Shown here in pieces: positions 42,304-51,218 of a DNA stretch of 64,000 nucleotides (position 1 is the first letter of the stretch; each line of letters begins with the position of its first letter). The stretch comes from Paractinoplanes deccanensis. Lineage in GTDB: Bacteria; Actinomycetota; Actinomycetes; Mycobacteriales; Micromonosporaceae. The notes below the pieces were generated by a model. The model was not told where the DNA came from. It searched no databases and worked only from the letters and a program-made list of their open reading frames with translations. The stretch covers positions 1-64,000 of the forward strand of contig NZ_BOMI01000104.1 of assembly GCF_016862115.1 (NCBI RefSeq), given 5' to 3'. The position numbers were made by a program, and so were the translations under genes.

Positions 42304-43398
42304 TTACGGCAAGGACCAGCGCTGCCGGGCGGAGCCGTCGCACGTGGTGACGACGACGCCGGTGCCGGCGCGGCGGCCGCCCGACGGATCGGTGAGGCAG
42401 CCGTTGCTCGCGACGTTGATCAGCAGCTGGCCGTAGGTGCGCCATTTGGCCGGGGTGCGGCCGTCGCAGCTGACGATCTCGACGGAGCCGTCGCCGACCA
42501 GCAGCGCGCACTTGCCGGCCACGCGCAGCGTCCCGTCCGTGGCGATCGTCCAGGTCTGTGCCCAGGTGCCGTTGCACTCGTACACCTGCACGTGGTTGCC
42601 GTCGAACGGCACACCCCCGTTCAGGTCGAGGCAGAGCGCGTTCTGCCCGCGGATCACGCCCACCCGGTCGGCCGACGGCGGCACGGGGGCGATGCCGGCC
42701 GGCGCGGTCGGCGTCGAGGTCTCGCCCGGCGCACTCGTCGCACTCGCCGGCGGCGAAGCCGGCGAGGTGGCGATCGCCGGCGCCCCGCTGGCCCCGGTGG
42801 TCGGCGTGGGTTTCGACGTGGCGGTGGCCGCCGGCGCCGCCGACGTCGTGGCAGCACCCGGCACCACGCCGGAGCCCGCCTTGGCGCCCGAGCCCGATCC
42901 GGTCGCGGCGGCCCCTGCCGACGACGCGCCCACCCCGGCCGGCACCGAGGCGCTGGTCGCCGCGGGCCCGGTGGCAGGCGGCAACGGTCCGTCCAGCCCC
43001 GTGGACACCGCCGGCCGAACATCGGAGCGCAGGGCCGCATAACCCGCCGCCGCGGCGCCGACCAGCACCGCCGCCGCGGCCGCCGCCACGACGATCAGCC
43101 TGCGCCGTCCATGCGTCCGGCGCGCACCCGGCAGAACCAGGACGGCCGTGGCGTCATCGGCCCGATCCGCGGCTCGCGACGACCCGCCTTCCGCGGCTCG
43201 CCGTGATCCGCCTTCCGCGGTCGCCGCCGCGGGCCACGTCTGCGCCGAGCTGCCCCGCTCGCCTGACGAGGCCGCGCCGCCCTGTTCGTCCGGCGCGGCA
43301 CTGCCGGCCGCGTCGGAGCCCGGCTGTTCGGCGTCGCCAAGCACGAACGGCCGGACGAGCAGGGGATCCCGCTCGTCGCCCATCTCGTCGCCAGTCAC
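42304..43398 (-). CDS. Single-span membrane protein with C-terminal ricin-type lectin domain
   Basis: 364 residues. A polar cytoplasmic N-terminus (1-96, with RRAAEGGSSRAADRADD) is followed by one helix (about 98-118) and a low-complexity linker of A, T, S, G and P (about 130-240). The beta-trefoil domain (about 245-364) contains CLDLNGGVPFDGNHVQVYEC and QTWTIATDGTLRVAGKCALL, plus a C-terminal QRWSL repeat. It probably displays a sugar-binding domain on the outside. No catalytic domain is present. The ligand is unknown. Confidence 0.87.
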   Translation of the reverse strand: MTGDEMGDERDPLLVRPFVLGDAEQPGSDAAGSAAPDEQGGAASSGERGSSAQTWPAAATAEGGSRRAAEGGSSRAADRADDATAVLVLPGARRTHGRRRLIVVAAAAAAVLVGAAAAGYAALRSDVRPAVSTGLDGPLPPATGPAATSASVPAGVGASSAGAAATGSGSGAKAGSGVVPGAATTSAAPAATATSKPTPTTGASGAPAIATSPASPPASATSAPGETSTPTAPAGIAPVPPSADRVGVIRGQNALCLDLNGGVPFDGNHVQVYECNGTWAQTWTIATDGTLRVAGKCALLVGDGSVEIVSCDGRTPAKWRTYGQLLINVASNGCLTDPSGGRRAGTGVVVTTCDGSARQRWSLP

Positions 43399-43764
43399 AG
43401 AACACCCGCCGCCATCGAGCCGTCAAGAGCCGAACGACCGACCAACCTACCCGCGTTGATCGCGCTCACACCGCCCGCCGAACATCCGACTTTCCGCACG
43501 ATGCGCCCGTCGAGGCAGGGAACGAACAGCTTCCGTCGGCAAGCCGACACGCCCAAGGCTCGTCACTCCCCACCCACCCAGCAAGATCGCCAAGAACTTA
43601 CCTCCCTACCCTCCACCCCCGACACTCGCCTCACGCCCGGCACCACCCGCCCGAACGGCCAGGACCACGCCACCCATCGACACGGCCGTCCATCGCTGGA
43701 CTGCCCTGACCACCGCGCTGGCCCCACTCCGCGCGCCACAGCCAGGCCTGCCCGCCGCAACTGC
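43399..43764. other. Spacer upstream of the lectin gene, no gene recognised
   Basis: 366 bp of C-rich sequence holding the presumed promoter of the minus-strand lectin gene near 43410-43500. No ribosome site with a credible frame, no hairpin with a T run and no RNA motif was seen. Confidence 0.5.
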
Positions 43765-44034
43765 TGCCCGCGGTGACTGCTGCCCGCGGTGACTGCTGCC
43801 CGCGGTGACGGCTGCCCGCGGTGACGGCTGCCCGCGGTGACTGCTGCCCGCGGCGACGGCTGCCCGCGACGACGGCTGCCCGCGGCGACGGTTGCCCGCA
43901 GTGGCGGTTGCCCGCAGTGGCGGTTGCCCGCAGTGGCGGTTGCCTGCAGTGGCGGTTGCCTGTGGTGGTGGTTCCCTGCGGCGACGCCTGCCTGCAGTGG
44001 CCGTTGCCTGCGGCGACGCCTGCCCGCGGTGAGC
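43765..44034. repeat. 16 bp tandem repeat, about 17 copies
   Basis: Units of the type CGCGGTGACTGCTGCC (43771, 43787 and so on) grade into CGCAGTGGCGGTTGCC and then CTGCGGCGACGCCTGC. The change in unit type along the array suggests growth from one end. The 16 bp period means no protein repeat is encoded. The tract lies just downstream of the terminator of the VIT/VWA operon. Confidence 0.9.
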
Positions 44035-44053
44035 TGCCGTTGAGGTCTGTCCC

Positions 44054-44084
44054 GGCCCCGTCCCGCGAACTGAGGGACGGGGCC
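44054..44084 (-). terminator. Terminator of the MerR-VIT/VWA operon
   Basis: A perfect 11 bp stem GGCCCCGTCCC / GGGACGGGGCC with a 9-base loop, starting 10 bp beyond the VIT/VWA stop codon. Confidence 0.85.
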
Positions 44085-44094
44085 AGGTGGTGGG

Positions 44095-46533
44095 TCACCG
44101 TTTCCAGAAGGCCTTGCGGGTGGGAACCTGGCCGGGCCCGGCGGCAGGCGGGGTGGGTTCGGCGCCCGGGCCGGGCGGCGTCGCCGGGCCGGCGAAGGCG
44201 GTCAGGGTCTGGAGTGCCCCCTCCCAGCGCTCGTCGACCGGCGTGTCGGCGCGCAGCCGGGCCAGCAGGTCGATCAGTGGCCGGAAGGCCTCGTCGGTGG
44301 CCGAGCCGATCAGGACGTCCAGGCGGCTGGCGAGGTCGTCGAGGAGCTCGCGCCGTTCCCACACCGGGAGTCCGGCCGCGTCGCGGAGGCGCTGGGCCTC
44401 GGTGGCCGCCAGGACGCGCATCTCGTCGACGGACGGGGGTGCGCCGGCCGATCCGGCCACCTTGGACAGCATGGTGCGAGCGCGCGGTGCGGCGAAGGTG
44501 GAGAAGGCGCCCGTCCGGCGGCCTCCGACAGCGGGCCCGGCACCGGCCTGGGACTCCGCGGTGCCGTCGAAGCTCATCAGGGACGGTGCGCCGGGCGCGG
44601 CCGGCGGTGCGGGAGGAGCGATGGAGGCGGACGCCATCTGGATCATCGCCGGCGCGACGTTGCCCGGCGCCTCCCAGCCCTGGGGCAGCTCGACCGGCTG
44701 GGTCACCCGGCGGGTGCTGCCGCCCTCGTTGACGACGCGGCTGTCCACCGCGACGAACGCGGTGAACCGGCACAGCACCCCGTATCGCAGGGAGGTGTCC
44801 ACGATGCGCTTCTCGAGAGTGTGGTCGCCGGCGGCGTACGCGTCCTCGAGGTCGCGCAGCCGTGCCCGTGCCCACTGCGCGGTGATCGCCGGCTCCGGCC
44901 GTTCCTGCAGCGCGACCGTCGTGGTGAACTCGCGGTCGTCGCGGGTGCGGCCGGTCACGGTGAGCCCGCCACCGGTGGCGGAGCCGGTGTAGCGGCCGCT
45001 CACCACCAGCGGCACGCCCGGGTAGAGGCCGGGCAGACGGGCCGGGGTGCGCTCGTCGTCGAGCAGGGTCGGGCCGTCGGCGGTGACGCGCAGGCCGGTG
45101 ACGACCGGAGCGCCGATCCGGCGGTGGATGTGTTCCATCGCCTCGTCGAGCCTGTCCTCGCTCTCCACGAGCTCGGCCCGGCCGGCGCCCAGTGCCGCCA
45201 GCCTGCCCAGGAAGCCCGCGTTGACGGCCCGGTCGATGCCGATCGTGTGGACCCGGGTCGTGCCGATCAGCGGCGTGATGTCGTGAACGATCTGGTCCTC
45301 ATTACCGACCTGCCCGTCGGTGACCAGCACGAGCACCCGGTCGCGGTCCTCGCTCGCGCGCAACAGGCCGAGCCCTTGCGTCAGCGGGCTGAGCAACTCG
45401 GTGCCGCCGCGGGCGGTGGCGTGGGCGAGGTGCTCCACCGCGCGGAACCGGTTGCGGTCGGACGCCTCGACCAGGCCCTCGCCGAGGTCGGCAGGGTGGT
45501 CGACCTGGTGGTCGAAGGTGAGCACGGCGAAGCGGTCGTCGCTGGTCAGCGTGTCGACGACCCGGGCGGCGGCACGCCGGGCGGCCACCATCTTCCAGCC
45601 GCCCATGCTGCCCGAGCGGTCGAGCAGCAGCACGACGTCCTTGGGCCGGGCGGCGGCCGTGCCGGCCGGTGGGAGCACCACCAGCTGGTAGACGCCGCCG
45701 GCCTGGTCGCCGCTCTCGTCGGGCACGGCGATCGCCGTTTCGCCGCCGCCCTCGTACGGCAGGCGCAGGATGAAGTCGCGGTCGGCCCGCTCGCCGGGCG
45801 CGATGGTGAGCGTGCCGTCGTGGTCGGTGACCGCGTGCAGACTGGACTTGACCTCGCCGAGGGTGAGGCCGGCCGGGTCGATGTCGACGCCGATCGACAG
45901 CCGCAGCGGGTTGGGGAAGCCGGGCAGCAGCACCGGAGGAGTGATGCGGGAGGCGTCGGGCACCGCGTCGGTGTCCTGTGCCTGCCCGTCGCCGGCCGGG
46001 GGCCCGGCCAGCGGCGTGCCGGGGATGTAGCGCGGGGCGACCACCAGCGGGAAGCGGAACGTGGCGGCGCCGTCCTCGAACGGCAGCGGGCCGACGAGGC
46101 TGAGCCGGATCGTCACCCGCTCGCCGGGCAGGATGTTGCCCACCCGCATGGTGAAGACATCCGGCCGCTCCTCCTCGGCGATGGACGCGCGCCGGCCGGA
46201 CGCGACGGCCTTGTCGTACGTCTCGCGGGCGGCGGCCCGCTCCTGGAGCTCCGCCTCGACCGTGCGGTCGTCGGCGGTCATCGTCATGCCGATCACGGCG
46301 GCGCGGTCGGGCAGGGGGAAGACGTAGGTCGCCTCGAGCGCGACCTCGTGCACATTGACGAATTCGGTCAGCACCACCGTGCGGGCGACCAGGCCGCTGA
46401 GGTGCGCCCGCACGTCGAGGACGTCGAGCGGAAGGGCGCCTCGGTCGGTGCGGAGGCAGCCGAAGCCGGCATCGGGCAGGATCCGGATCCGGCTGATCTC
46501 GCCGGGACCCATCGGGGCGACGGAGAAGGTCAT
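44095..46533 (-). CDS. VIT and von Willebrand A domain protein
   Basis: 812 residues. An N-terminal VIT domain (about 15-150) has LVARTVVLTEFVNVHEVALE, FPLPDRAAVIGMTM and NILPGERVTIRL. The VWA domain (about 295-475) has a complete metal site DRSGSMGG (D305) with later Thr and Asp positions (GGTELLSPL, LVTDGQVGNEDQ). A C-terminal region of about 300 residues has no known fold. There is no signal peptide, so it probably works in the cytoplasm, unlike animal inter-alpha-trypsin inhibitors. The role in bacteria is unknown. Translationally coupled to the MerR gene (ATGA). Confidence 0.9.
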   Translation of the reverse strand: MTFSVAPMGPGEISRIRILPDAGFGCLRTDRGALPLDVLDVRAHLSGLVARTVVLTEFVNVHEVALEATYVFPLPDRAAVIGMTMTADDRTVEAELQERAAARETYDKAVASGRRASIAEEERPDVFTMRVGNILPGERVTIRLSLVGPLPFEDGAATFRFPLVVAPRYIPGTPLAGPPAGDGQAQDTDAVPDASRITPPVLLPGFPNPLRLSIGVDIDPAGLTLGEVKSSLHAVTDHDGTLTIAPGERADRDFILRLPYEGGGETAIAVPDESGDQAGGVYQLVVLPPAGTAAARPKDVVLLLDRSGSMGGWKMVAARRAAARVVDTLTSDDRFAVLTFDHQVDHPADLGEGLVEASDRNRFRAVEHLAHATARGGTELLSPLTQGLGLLRASEDRDRVLVLVTDGQVGNEDQIVHDITPLIGTTRVHTIGIDRAVNAGFLGRLAALGAGRAELVESEDRLDEAMEHIHRRIGAPVVTGLRVTADGPTLLDDERTPARLPGLYPGVPLVVSGRYTGSATGGGLTVTGRTRDDREFTTTVALQERPEPAITAQWARARLRDLEDAYAAGDHTLEKRIVDTSLRYGVLCRFTAFVAVDSRVVNEGGSTRRVTQPVELPQGWEAPGNVAPAMIQMASASIAPPAPPAAPGAPSLMSFDGTAESQAGAGPAVGGRRTGAFSTFAAPRARTMLSKVAGSAGAPPSVDEMRVLAATEAQRLRDAAGLPVWERRELLDDLASRLDVLIGSATDEAFRPLIDLLARLRADTPVDERWEGALQTLTAFAGPATPPGPGAEPTPPAAGPGQVPTRKAFWKR

Positions 46534-47153
46534 GACGAGCTCCCATCAGTAAGGCCACGCGCGGCAAGCAGGTCGATCAGGGGTGCGGCGGCCGCGGCGA
46601 TCTCGTCGCGATCGCGCTCGGTCAGGGTCTGCGGAACCAGCAGCAGGACGCCGCCCCCGAGGGTGACGCCGGTCAGCGTCTGGGTGGTCACGTCGTGCCG
46701 CGGCGCCGGGGTGGCCGGTTGTCTGTCCGGCGATGACGGTGGTTCGCAGGAACTCTCCGCGATGGCGGGCGGATCGGCCCAGAAGCGGAGGCGGGACGCG
46801 GAGGCATCGGGTGTGGTTATCTCCCAGCCGCCGCCCTCGAGCAGGCGGTCGGGCACCTGGGCGAGGTCGCTCAGCGCTTCGGGGGAGAGCCAGGCGAAGT
46901 CCGTCTGGATCTTCGAGAGGCTCTCGCCGAGCGCCTGGCGGCGCTTGATGGCCACCAGCTGTTGCAGGTGGCGAGGTCCGTAGAGGGCGGTGCGCCCGCG
47001 CATGCCCAGCGGCTTGTCGACCAGGCCGATCGTCGTGTACCAGCGGATCGCCCGGCGATCGGGCACGTCGCGGACGCGGCCGTTGGGCGCTCCCGGGTAC
47101 TCGGCCGCCAGGGCCTCACGTACCCGTTCCACCAGCTCGTCGATCGTCCACAT
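46530..47153 (-). CDS. MerR-type transcriptional regulator
   Basis: 207 residues. The N-terminal winged helix (about 1-75) includes RAIRWYTTIGLVDKPLGMRG and LYGPRHLQQLVAIKRRQALG. The remainder is a disordered linker and a C-terminal segment QTLTGVTLGGGVLLLVPQTL of unknown ligand. It begins 11 bp from a perfect palindrome that also lies before the divergent cyclase gene, so autoregulation and control of both sides is inferred. MerR-VIT/VWA gene pairs are seen in other actinobacteria. Confidence 0.9.
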   Translation of the reverse strand: MWTIDELVERVREALAAEYPGAPNGRVRDVPDRRAIRWYTTIGLVDKPLGMRGRTALYGPRHLQQLVAIKRRQALGESLSKIQTDFAWLSPEALSDLAQVPDRLLEGGGWEITTPDASASRLRFWADPPAIAESSCEPPSSPDRQPATPAPRHDVTTQTLTGVTLGGGVLLLVPQTLTERDRDEIAAAAAPLIDLLAARGLTDGSSS

Positions 47154-47163
47154 GCCAACAAGT

Positions 47164-47190
47164 TTGACACTGTCATCGTGACAGTGTCAA
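47164..47190. promoter_or_regulatory. Perfect 12+3+12 palindrome between MerR and cyclase genes
   Basis: TTGACACTGTCA (47164-47175), TCG, TGACAGTGTCAA (47179-47190). Both arms begin with TTGACA, a canonical -35 hexamer, on opposite strands. MerR proteins bind palindromes in the -35/-10 spacer (family knowledge). The right arm ends 10 bp before the cyclase ATG, leaving almost no room for a ribosome site. Confidence 0.88.
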
Positions 47191-47199
47191 TGTGTCCGC

Positions 47200-47934
47200 A
47201 TGACCCCAGCCGCCGGCCGATGGGCTCGGCCACGACTGATCAGCCTGTCCCATCTCAACGACCCCGCGACCACGCTGGTCTATCCCGGCGACCCGGCCTT
47301 CGAGCTCGAGACGGTGGCCACCGTCGAGCAGCAGGGCTATTACCTGCGCTTCGTGCGCGAGGGCGAGCACACCGGCACCCATTGGGGTGCGCCCGGCCAC
47401 TTCAACCCCGGCCAGCCGCTGGCCGACGAGCTCGACGTGGAGGACCTATGCCTTCCGGCGGTACGGATCGACGTGCGCGAGCAGTGCGCCGCCGACCCGG
47501 ATTACGAGGTGACGATCGCCGACCTCCAGCGGTGGGAGCGGCGCCACGGCCGCATCCCGGACGAGGCGATGGTGATCATCTGGACGGGCTGGGACGCGCG
47601 CTGGGGCACCGAGGCCTTCCTCAACCGGGACGACCGCGGGGTGATGCACCAGCCGGGCTTCGCCCTCGAGACGGTGCGCTGGCTCGTCGACACGGGCCGG
47701 CTCGGCCGTCGGGGCGGCACGGGGACGGACACGTTCGGCCCCGACCCGGGCCGCGACGACAGCTACGCGGTCTCCCGGCTGGTCTATCGGCGCCATCGGA
47801 TCAGCCTGGAGGTGCTGGCCAACCTCGCCGCGCTGCCGCCGGCGGGCGCGTTCGTGCTCTGCGGCGGCCAGATCAACAAGGCGGGGTCGGGATCCACCGC
47901 GCTCATCTACGGCTTGCTGCCGCCCGCCGGCTGA
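47200..47934 (+). CDS. Metal-dependent cyclase family hydrolase (kynurenine formamidase-like)
   Basis: 244 residues. The zinc/manganese-binding motif HTGTHWGAPGHF (about 57-68) and the N-terminal SLSHLNDPATTLVYPGDPAF identify the Cyclase family (PF04199). These hydrolyse N-formylkynurenine, isatin or related amides. The substrate is not fixed by sequence. The ATG at 47200 has no ribosome site, and the palindrome sits 10 bp upstream, so a leaderless mRNA is likely. Its 3' end overlaps the metalloprotease gene by 28 bp. Confidence 0.88.
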   Translation: MTPAAGRWARPRLISLSHLNDPATTLVYPGDPAFELETVATVEQQGYYLRFVREGEHTGTHWGAPGHFNPGQPLADELDVEDLCLPAVRIDVREQCAADPDYEVTIADLQRWERRHGRIPDEAMVIIWTGWDARWGTEAFLNRDDRGVMHQPGFALETVRWLVDTGRLGRRGGTGTDTFGPDPGRDDSYAVSRLVYRRHRISLEVLANLAALPPAGAFVLCGGQINKAGSGSTALIYGLLPPAG

Positions 47935-50060
47935 GGTCGTTCGCCGGTCCGGGGCGTGCCTCCGCCCGGTTGCAGCACGCCGTTGACCACGAGGCGGTAC
48001 GGTGCGTACTGCTTCACCGCCTCGGTCGGCTCGTCGTAGGACACGATGGCGACGACCTTCGGATAGCCGCTGAGCCGCGCGAACTTCTCCGGGGGCACGA
48101 TCTCGACCCGCTCCTTGCCCATCCCGACGAGCCGCACGTGCCAGTTGTGCACGGGCGTCGGCCTGATCGAGGTGGGCGAGGTCCATCCGTCCAGCGTGGA
48201 GCCGTCGCTCAGCGTCGTGCCGCTCAGCTTGATCGTGCCGATGCGCCAGCCGCCCTCGGCCTCCGCGCCGTCGCTGACGAAACGCAGGCCGAGCAAGACC
48301 TTCTTTCCCTCGTACGAGGTGAGGTCGTACGACGCGGTGACCACGCCCTTGCTCGCCCCCGTGATCCCGAAGCCGAGCGGCCCGACTCTCGTGCGGTCGC
48401 CGCTCAGCGCGGTATAGGTGCGCCCGCCGTCCGTCGACACTGTCACGTAGCCGTAGTCGTAGCGGTCCTCCAGCGCGTACGAGGTCTCGAGGGTGAGGAC
48501 CGGTTTGCCCGCCGGGACGGTGACCTGCCGCACGGCGTGCGAGTCGAGGTCGTCGGTGTTGCCCGAGAACAGCGTCTTCTCGACCACCTTCCAGCCGGTG
48601 GGCAGCGGCGGCAGGTGTGCCGCCCCGGCGAAGTGGAGCGACCGGACGGGCGTGGGCAACGGCACGTAGTCGGCGCCGTTCGGTGCCGCGCCCGGCTCGG
48701 CGTACGAGGAGTCGTTGTCGAGGTTGACCGTGGAACGCAGGCTCTTGGCGGTGACCCTGTCCGCCGCCGCCCCGATCACCTCGGCGCCCGGCTCGCCGGC
48801 GATCCGGTCCACCAGCGTCATCGTCTGGAAGTCGTGCAGCACCTCATAGAGGGGCACGCCGGTGGGCAGTGCGGCCTGCACGGCGCCCATGCCCTGCCGG
48901 ATGCCGTCGCGGTGCAGCACCGTGATGGTCTTCAGACCGAAGCGGTCCCGCAGGTAGAGCATGAGCTGATAGGCGAGGCCGTAGTCGGCCAGCACCTCGC
49001 TGGGCGTTCCCTCGTTCCACAGGTTCGGCGAGTTCTGCGGGCCGCCGCAGTCGCGCGGGTTCGCGTTGTAGCGCGTCTTGACCGTCCCGAAGCCCTGGTA
49101 GCACACGAGGTGGGTGTCGTTGCCGGGCTGGTCGACGGTGACCCGGCCGTCCACATAGCCGACGAGCGTCTGGGCAAAATCGGCCAGGCCCTCGTTCAGC
49201 CAGGTGGCCTCGTCCGGGTCGGCGTAGTACTCGAGCAGGTGCTGCCACTCGTGGGCGAAGGTCGACTCGTACATGCGGGGCCGGGCCGGGCGGCTCGTGC
49301 ACAGGTCGTCGGTCGGGTCGTCGGCCGGTGCCGCGCCGAGGCGGTGCTTCCAGTCGTACGCGTCGATGGTCATCACGTTGCGGTCGAAGAGCTCGTTGAG
49401 CTGGGGCGTGAAGAAACCGGACGTGTAGGTGACCGCCTTGGGAAAGGTGAAGTAGTTCGCGTCGCGGACGTTGTCCACCAGGGTGACGGTCTTGTCGCCG
49501 TCGCCGGTGAAATCGCCGGGCGTGGTGGCCTTGGTGCCGTCGCGGTCGGGCGGCGTGCTGAAGACGGCCGTCTCCCGCGGGTAGATCTTCCGGTCGAACT
49601 CGCTGATCAGCTCGGCCACCTGCGCGTCCGTGACCTCCACGGAGCCCTTCCGGCAGTCCTTCGCCGGAAAGGCGATGTCGTGCGCCACCCACACCTCGAT
49701 GTGCCGGCCGACCGCGCGCAGCGTGTACTTCTTGCGATAGAACTTGCCCGTCGTGTCGTCGAGACCGAGCCATTCCCGGACGGTGCCGGCCGGGGGAGTC
49801 GGTTTCGGCTCCTTCGCCGCCCGCGATCGCACGCCCGGCGCGGCATCGGGCCGATAGCGCTGCCCTTCCGGGAGCCGGCGGCCGTCCAGCGTGAAGCGGG
49901 TGCGGCCGAGGTCGCGGGCGTCCTCCGCGTGCCCGCGCACCGGGGTAGCCACCGTCGTGGCCGTCGCAAGCTGGGCCTCGGCGGAAGCCGCCGCGGGCGC
50001 GGCCATCAAGGGAACAAGCGCAACTATTACCGCAAAGGCTGCGAATCGGGCGCGGTCCAT
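47907..50060 (-). CDS. Secreted M6-like (immune inhibitor A-type) metalloprotease
   Basis: 717 residues from the ATG at 50060 (MDRARFAAFAVIVALVPLMA); a GTG at 50084 would add eight residues. A signal peptide ends near APAAASA, followed by a pro-region. The zinc site is TFAHEWQHLLEYY (H270, E271, H274) with downstream WLNEGLADFAQ, whose Glu is the probable third ligand. The C-terminal half (about 440-700) is beta-rich, with LDNDSSYAEP and TLETSYALEDRYDYGYV as in immune inhibitor A proteins. An extracellular protease is the likely product. Confidence 0.85.
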   Translation of the reverse strand: MDRARFAAFAVIVALVPLMAAPAAASAEAQLATATTVATPVRGHAEDARDLGRTRFTLDGRRLPEGQRYRPDAAPGVRSRAAKEPKPTPPAGTVREWLGLDDTTGKFYRKKYTLRAVGRHIEVWVAHDIAFPAKDCRKGSVEVTDAQVAELISEFDRKIYPRETAVFSTPPDRDGTKATTPGDFTGDGDKTVTLVDNVRDANYFTFPKAVTYTSGFFTPQLNELFDRNVMTIDAYDWKHRLGAAPADDPTDDLCTSRPARPRMYESTFAHEWQHLLEYYADPDEATWLNEGLADFAQTLVGYVDGRVTVDQPGNDTHLVCYQGFGTVKTRYNANPRDCGGPQNSPNLWNEGTPSEVLADYGLAYQLMLYLRDRFGLKTITVLHRDGIRQGMGAVQAALPTGVPLYEVLHDFQTMTLVDRIAGEPGAEVIGAAADRVTAKSLRSTVNLDNDSSYAEPGAAPNGADYVPLPTPVRSLHFAGAAHLPPLPTGWKVVEKTLFSGNTDDLDSHAVRQVTVPAGKPVLTLETSYALEDRYDYGYVTVSTDGGRTYTALSGDRTRVGPLGFGITGASKGVVTASYDLTSYEGKKVLLGLRFVSDGAEAEGGWRIGTIKLSGTTLSDGSTLDGWTSPTSIRPTPVHNWHVRLVGMGKERVEIVPPEKFARLSGYPKVVAIVSYDEPTEAVKQYAPYRLVVNGVLQPGGGTPRTGERPQPAGGSKP

Positions 50061-50135
50061 GAAAAGGGACGCTACCCTGCGCACGACGGCAGGGCGGCCA
50101 ACATGCGGCGATTCGACGAGCCCGGGTGGCAGGAC

Positions 50136-50408
50136 CTATTCGAAGATCGAGTGGTCCCGGTCGCCCTCGGCGCGGCGGCGGGCCCGGCGGCGCAACTGGA
50201 CGACGATCATGTCGACCACGGCGACGACCGCCCAGGCCAGCAGCAGCCAGCCGGGCACGGTCCAGCCGGAGCGGAACAGCAGGACCGCGAGCACCGTGCA
50301 GACGACGAAGCCGAAGGCGGCGAGGACGAGCCGCAGATTGAGCGCGCTGTACGGCTGGTCGACCGTGCCGCGGCGGCCGGGCGGCTGGGCACCGATAGGC
50401 ATGTACAA
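50136..50408 (-). CDS. Small two-helix membrane protein (DUF6343-like)
   Basis: 90 residues. After an N-terminal tail, SALNLRLVLAAFGFVVCTVL and VPGWLLLAWAVVAVVDMIVV are two membrane helices, ending in a basic QLRRRARRR tail. The (Y)SALNLRLVLA start resembles DUF6343 proteins of actinobacteria. Two starts fit: TTG at 50408, five bases after GGAGG, or ATG at 50402. Function unknown. It is separated from the ABC transporter genes by 27 bp and may share their transcript. Confidence 0.7.
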   Translation of the reverse strand: MYMPIGAQPPGRRGTVDQPYSALNLRLVLAAFGFVVCTVLAVLLFRSGWTVPGWLLLAWAVVAVVDMIVVQLRRRARRRAEGDRDHSIFE

Positions 50409-50435
50409 CGGTACCTCCGCCCGGCCGGCGGCGAA

Positions 50436-51218
50436 CTACGAGACCTCGCGCCGCAGGACGCGCCACACCCCGAGCGCGAGGGGCAGCACCACCCACACCG
50501 CGGCGGAGACGCCCACCCGGGCCCACTCGCCCGAGGTCATGCCCGGCTCCGACATGGCGGTCGTCGTGACGTTCATGTCGAGCCACTCGGCCGCCGTCTT
50601 CAGCGCCTTGATCGTGCCGCCGAGGATCGACCAGACCATCGGCAGGGCGAAATAGGTGACGATCGCCAGCGGCGTGTTGAGCAGCAGGGCGCCGAAGCCG
50701 ATGCCCATCAGGACGAAGAGCACCTGCAACGCGACGCCCTGCCAGATCAGCGAGCCGGCGATGTCCCAGGAGCCGTCGCCGCCGAGCGCGGCGCCGATCA
50801 GGTTCGCCCCGGCGCTCAGCGCCAGCGCCGCCGCCGTCGACGCGATCGCGATCAGCACCCCGGCGGCCAGCTTGGCGACGATGATCCGGCCGCGGGCCGG
50901 CACCAGGGTGAAGGTGGTGAGCGCGGTGCGCTGCGACCACTCCCCGGTCATCGACAGGATGCCCAGCACGGGCAGGAGCACCGACGACGGGAGCAGGCCG
51001 AACTGGAAGAAGCCCTGGAGCGTCTGCTCGTCGTCCGGGGCCCAGCCGATCATGATGGCCGAGGTCGCCACCGTGGCGAAGCCGATCACGATGAGCAGCC
51101 ACAGGCCGGCCCGGGTGTCGGCGAGCTTGCGCAGCTCGATCAGGGTGAGGCGGGTCATCGGCACCGCGCGGGTGCCGGCGCGCTCGATCTGCGGCGGGGT
51201 CTCCAGCACGGCGGTCAT
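50436..51218 (-). CDS. ABC-2 type transporter permease
   Basis: 260 residues from the ATG at 51218, overlapping the ATPase stop (ATGA). Six membrane helices (for example LWLLIVIGFATVATSAIMIG, then LAKLAAGVLIAIASTAAALA-type and VWVVLPLALGVW) and the TRLTLIELRKLADTRAGLWL start are typical of ABC-2 permeases for antibiotics or unknown lipids/peptides. It works with the adjacent ATPase. Substrate unknown. Confidence 0.9.
   Translation of the reverse strand: MTAVLETPPQIERAGTRAVPMTRLTLIELRKLADTRAGLWLLIVIGFATVATSAIMIGWAPDDEQTLQGFFQFGLLPSSVLLPVLGILSMTGEWSQRTALTTFTLVPARGRIIVAKLAAGVLIAIASTAAALALSAGANLIGAALGGDGSWDIAGSLIWQGVALQVLFVLMGIGFGALLLNTPLAIVTYFALPMVWSILGGTIKALKTAAEWLDMNVTTTAMSEPGMTSGEWARVGVSAAVWVVLPLALGVWRVLRREVS

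Noticed and set aside
35279..44034. Possible CRISPR arrays at the intergenic repeats
   Set aside because: Units are contiguous with no unique spacers of constant size, no cas genes are present, and several units are degenerate.
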